Source: Thermoanaerobacter sp. A7A
GTDB taxonomy: Bacteria > Bacillota > Thermoanaerobacteria > Thermoanaerobacterales > Thermoanaerobacteraceae
Length of the DNA: 51,244 nt
Assembly (NCBI RefSeq): GCF_000445185.1
Contig: NZ_AVAF01000010.1
Span: 1-51,244 of the forward strand
Reading direction: 5' to 3'
A program made the translations under genes and the position numbers. Shown piece by piece: positions 50,346 to 51,244 of this stretch. The first letter of the stretch is position 1; each line of letters opens with the position of its first letter. Under the pieces are notes generated by a model. That model saw nothing but the letters and a program-made list of their open reading frames with translations, searched no databases and was not told where the DNA came from.

Positions 50346-50618
50346 ATGAACATAAGCATTGAATACAATATAATTATCGCTTATCTAATAGGCTTATTTC
50401 TCCTCTACTTTTTAGGTTGGTTATTAGTTGTACCAAGAAAATTTTTGTTAAGAATTATAATAAATGGAATTATTGGTGGATTGATTTTGTTTATTATCAA
50501 TTTGTTAGGAAAATCCATCGGCTTATATATAGCTATAAATCCTGTTACTGCTCTTGTTGCGGGTTTTTTAGGCATCCCTGGGATTATTCTTTTGATAATT
50601 CTTCAGTATATTGTTTGA
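50346..50618 (+). CDS. bofA: Pro-sigma-K processing inhibitor BofA
   Basis: This 90-residue membrane protein has about three hydrophobic segments (residues 9-28, 36-52 and 62-88). The C-terminal NPVTALVAGFLGIPGIILLIILQYIV is the BofA signature. In sporulation it holds the SpoIVFB protease inactive in the outer forespore membrane. It is expected to be expressed in the mother cell. Its ribosome binding site lies in the preceding hairpin. Confidence 0.92.
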   Translation: MNISIEYNIIIAYLIGLFLLYFLGWLLVVPRKFLLRIIINGIIGGLILFIINLLGKSIGLYIAINPVTALVAGFLGIPGIILLIILQYIV

Positions 50619-50641
50619 AGTTGCAACAAAAATAAATAGTT

Positions 50642-50700
50642 TAAAAATCCTCCTTTTTGAAATAATAATTTATGTAAAACAAATAAAAGGAGGATTTTTA
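50642..50700 (+). promoter_or_regulatory. Perfect 16-bp hairpin hiding a ribosome binding site
   Basis: TAAAAATCCTCCTTTT (50642-50657) and AAAAGGAGGATTTTTA (50685-50700) are perfect inverted copies 27 bases apart. The right arm contains AAAGGAGG and ends on the A of the start codon at 50700. It is also terminator-shaped (stem and T5), so it could end bofA transcription. Confidence 0.75.
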
Positions 50701-50963
50701 TGACTGTCAAGAGCGATATGGAAAAGGCTATTGCAGCAGCGCAAGCTGCCCTTGGAACTTATGCGCAGTTTGCAAGCTCTACAGACGACCCTGCTGCAAA
50801 ACAAATGTTCCAACAGATGCAACAAGATATGCAGAGACATGTTACTATGCTCACTAATAGGTTAAATTATATAAATACCCACAACAAACTCAATCAACAG
50901 TCTCAAGCTACTCAACAAGCAACTCAGCAGAATCAACAAAATGTTCTTACTAATAAAAAGTAG
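50700..50963 (+). CDS. DUF1657-like small Gln-rich protein
   Basis: This 87-residue protein begins MTVKSDMEKAIAAAQAALGTYAQFASSTDDPAAKQMF and then has DMQRHVTMLTNRLNYI, which resembles the DUF1657 family of sporulation-linked small proteins. The last 22 residues are a Gln- and Thr-rich tail. It is helical with no cysteine. Its ribosome binding site is inside a 16-bp stem. A terminator follows directly. Confidence 0.7.
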   Translation: MTVKSDMEKAIAAAQAALGTYAQFASSTDDPAAKQMFQQMQQDMQRHVTMLTNRLNYINTHNKLNQQSQATQQATQQNQQNVLTNKK

Positions 50964-50965
50964 TT

Positions 50966-50990
50966 TGTGGAGGCCTTGTGCCTCCAATCA
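50966..50990 (+). terminator. Terminator after the DUF1657-like gene
   Basis: GGAGGC and GCCTCC pair around CTTGT, with weak T-rich sequence behind (AATCAATTTATT). The remaining 250 bases to the window end hold no gene but show two promoter-like sequences. Confidence 0.6.
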
Positions 50991-51125
50991 ATTTATTCCT
51001 AATAAATTAAAACTTCCTGCTAATATTTACACGAATTTAATCTCATAAAAATGAGGATTAACATGTAATAATAAGATAGATACACTAAATAGTCGTTATT
51101 TAAGTTTAATAAATATTTTTAAGGC

Positions 51126-51154
51126 TTGTCATGAACATGTATTTGTGATATAGT
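51126..51154 (+). promoter_or_regulatory. Promoter-like sequence near the window end
   Basis: TTGTCA (51126-51131), 17 bases and TATAGT (51149-51154) match a vegetative promoter for whatever lies beyond the window. Confidence 0.6.
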
Positions 51155-51216
51155 ATATACACGCAAAGTCAAATTTTATTAATAAAACTTTTAGGATAAA
51201 TGGACAAAAGAGGGTA

Positions 51217-51244
51217 TTGACAAAGGGAATAGAATTTGCTAATA
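51217..51244 (+). promoter_or_regulatory. Second promoter cut by the window end
   Basis: TTGACA (51217-51222) is followed after 17 bases by TAATA, at which the window stops. With the promoter at 51126 it would make a tandem pair, as often found ahead of strongly expressed RNA operons. Confidence 0.45.

Overview
The window is about 51 kb of AT-rich chromosome from a thermophilic, anaerobic, spore-forming Firmicute. The protein sequences, riboswitches and gene order fit the genus Thermoanaerobacter or a close relative; this is judged from family resemblance and not from a search. Several blocks that lie near the replication origin in Bacillus occur together here (gyrB-gyrA, serS, tadA-ffs-dnaX-ybaB-recR-yaaL-bofA), so the region is probably origin-proximal.

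Layout. 1-164: the right part of a GC-rich palindromic element. 182-2626 (minus): csaA, murT, gatD. 2756-7158: gyrB-gyrA with a promoter and palindromes. 7184-8197 (minus): an old-yellow-enzyme oxidoreductase. 8400-17600: T-box-controlled branched-chain amino acid operon ilvH-ilvC-leuA-leuC-leuD-leuB-ilvD-ilvB. 17603-21279: FMN riboswitch and ribD-ribE-ribBA-ribH. 21298-22636 (minus): a YtvI-like permease and a 56-residue ORF. 22774-25150: signal peptidase I, T-box-controlled serS, tRNA-Ser(UGA) and tRNA-Ser(GCU). 25199-25507: a complete second copy of the palindromic element between duplicated terminator hairpins. 25507-31123: LytR-CpsA-Psr protein (minus), UPF0182 membrane protein, tRNA-Arg(ACG), a decayed regulator and an SGNH hydrolase. 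31340-41861: a candidate ion-sensing leader, a 13-gene Mbx/Mbs-type respiratory complex and a DUF1646 transporter. 41884-42966: tadA, tRNA-Ser(CGA), tRNA-Ser(GGA) and the long form of SRP RNA. 43253-47778: a membrane HD-GYP protein and dnaX-ybaB-recR. 47785-49968: fluoride riboswitch with two crcB genes and a tandem HD-GYP protein, sitting between recR and yaaL. 50018-50963: yaaL, bofA and a small Gln-rich protein.

How the parts work together. Amino acid supply is tuned by tRNA charging: a Leu-type T-box controls the ilv/leu operon and a Ser T-box controls serS. All four serine tRNAs needed for the UCN and AGY codons are in the window. TadA lies near one of them, and its presumed substrate tRNA-Arg(ACG) is also present. 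The Mbx-type complex combines Mrp-like sodium/proton antiporter modules with a hydrogenase-like peripheral arm. Both cysteine motifs that would hold NiFe read CxxD, so it is predicted to be a ferredoxin-dependent, ion-pumping, non-hydrogenase complex. A DUF1646 cation-transporter gene follows it, and its leader can hide or expose the ribosome binding site, which suggests sodium-linked control.

The most unusual object is the 265-bp element at 25221-25485 with a partial relative at 1-164. It has CAG-starting terminal inverted repeats and abuts terminator hairpins; at the complete copy a 22-bp terminator palindrome is duplicated on both sides. Its covarying hairpins have AYGGAY-type loops. It looks like a mobile element that targets terminators and carries a TwoAYGGAY-like structured RNA.
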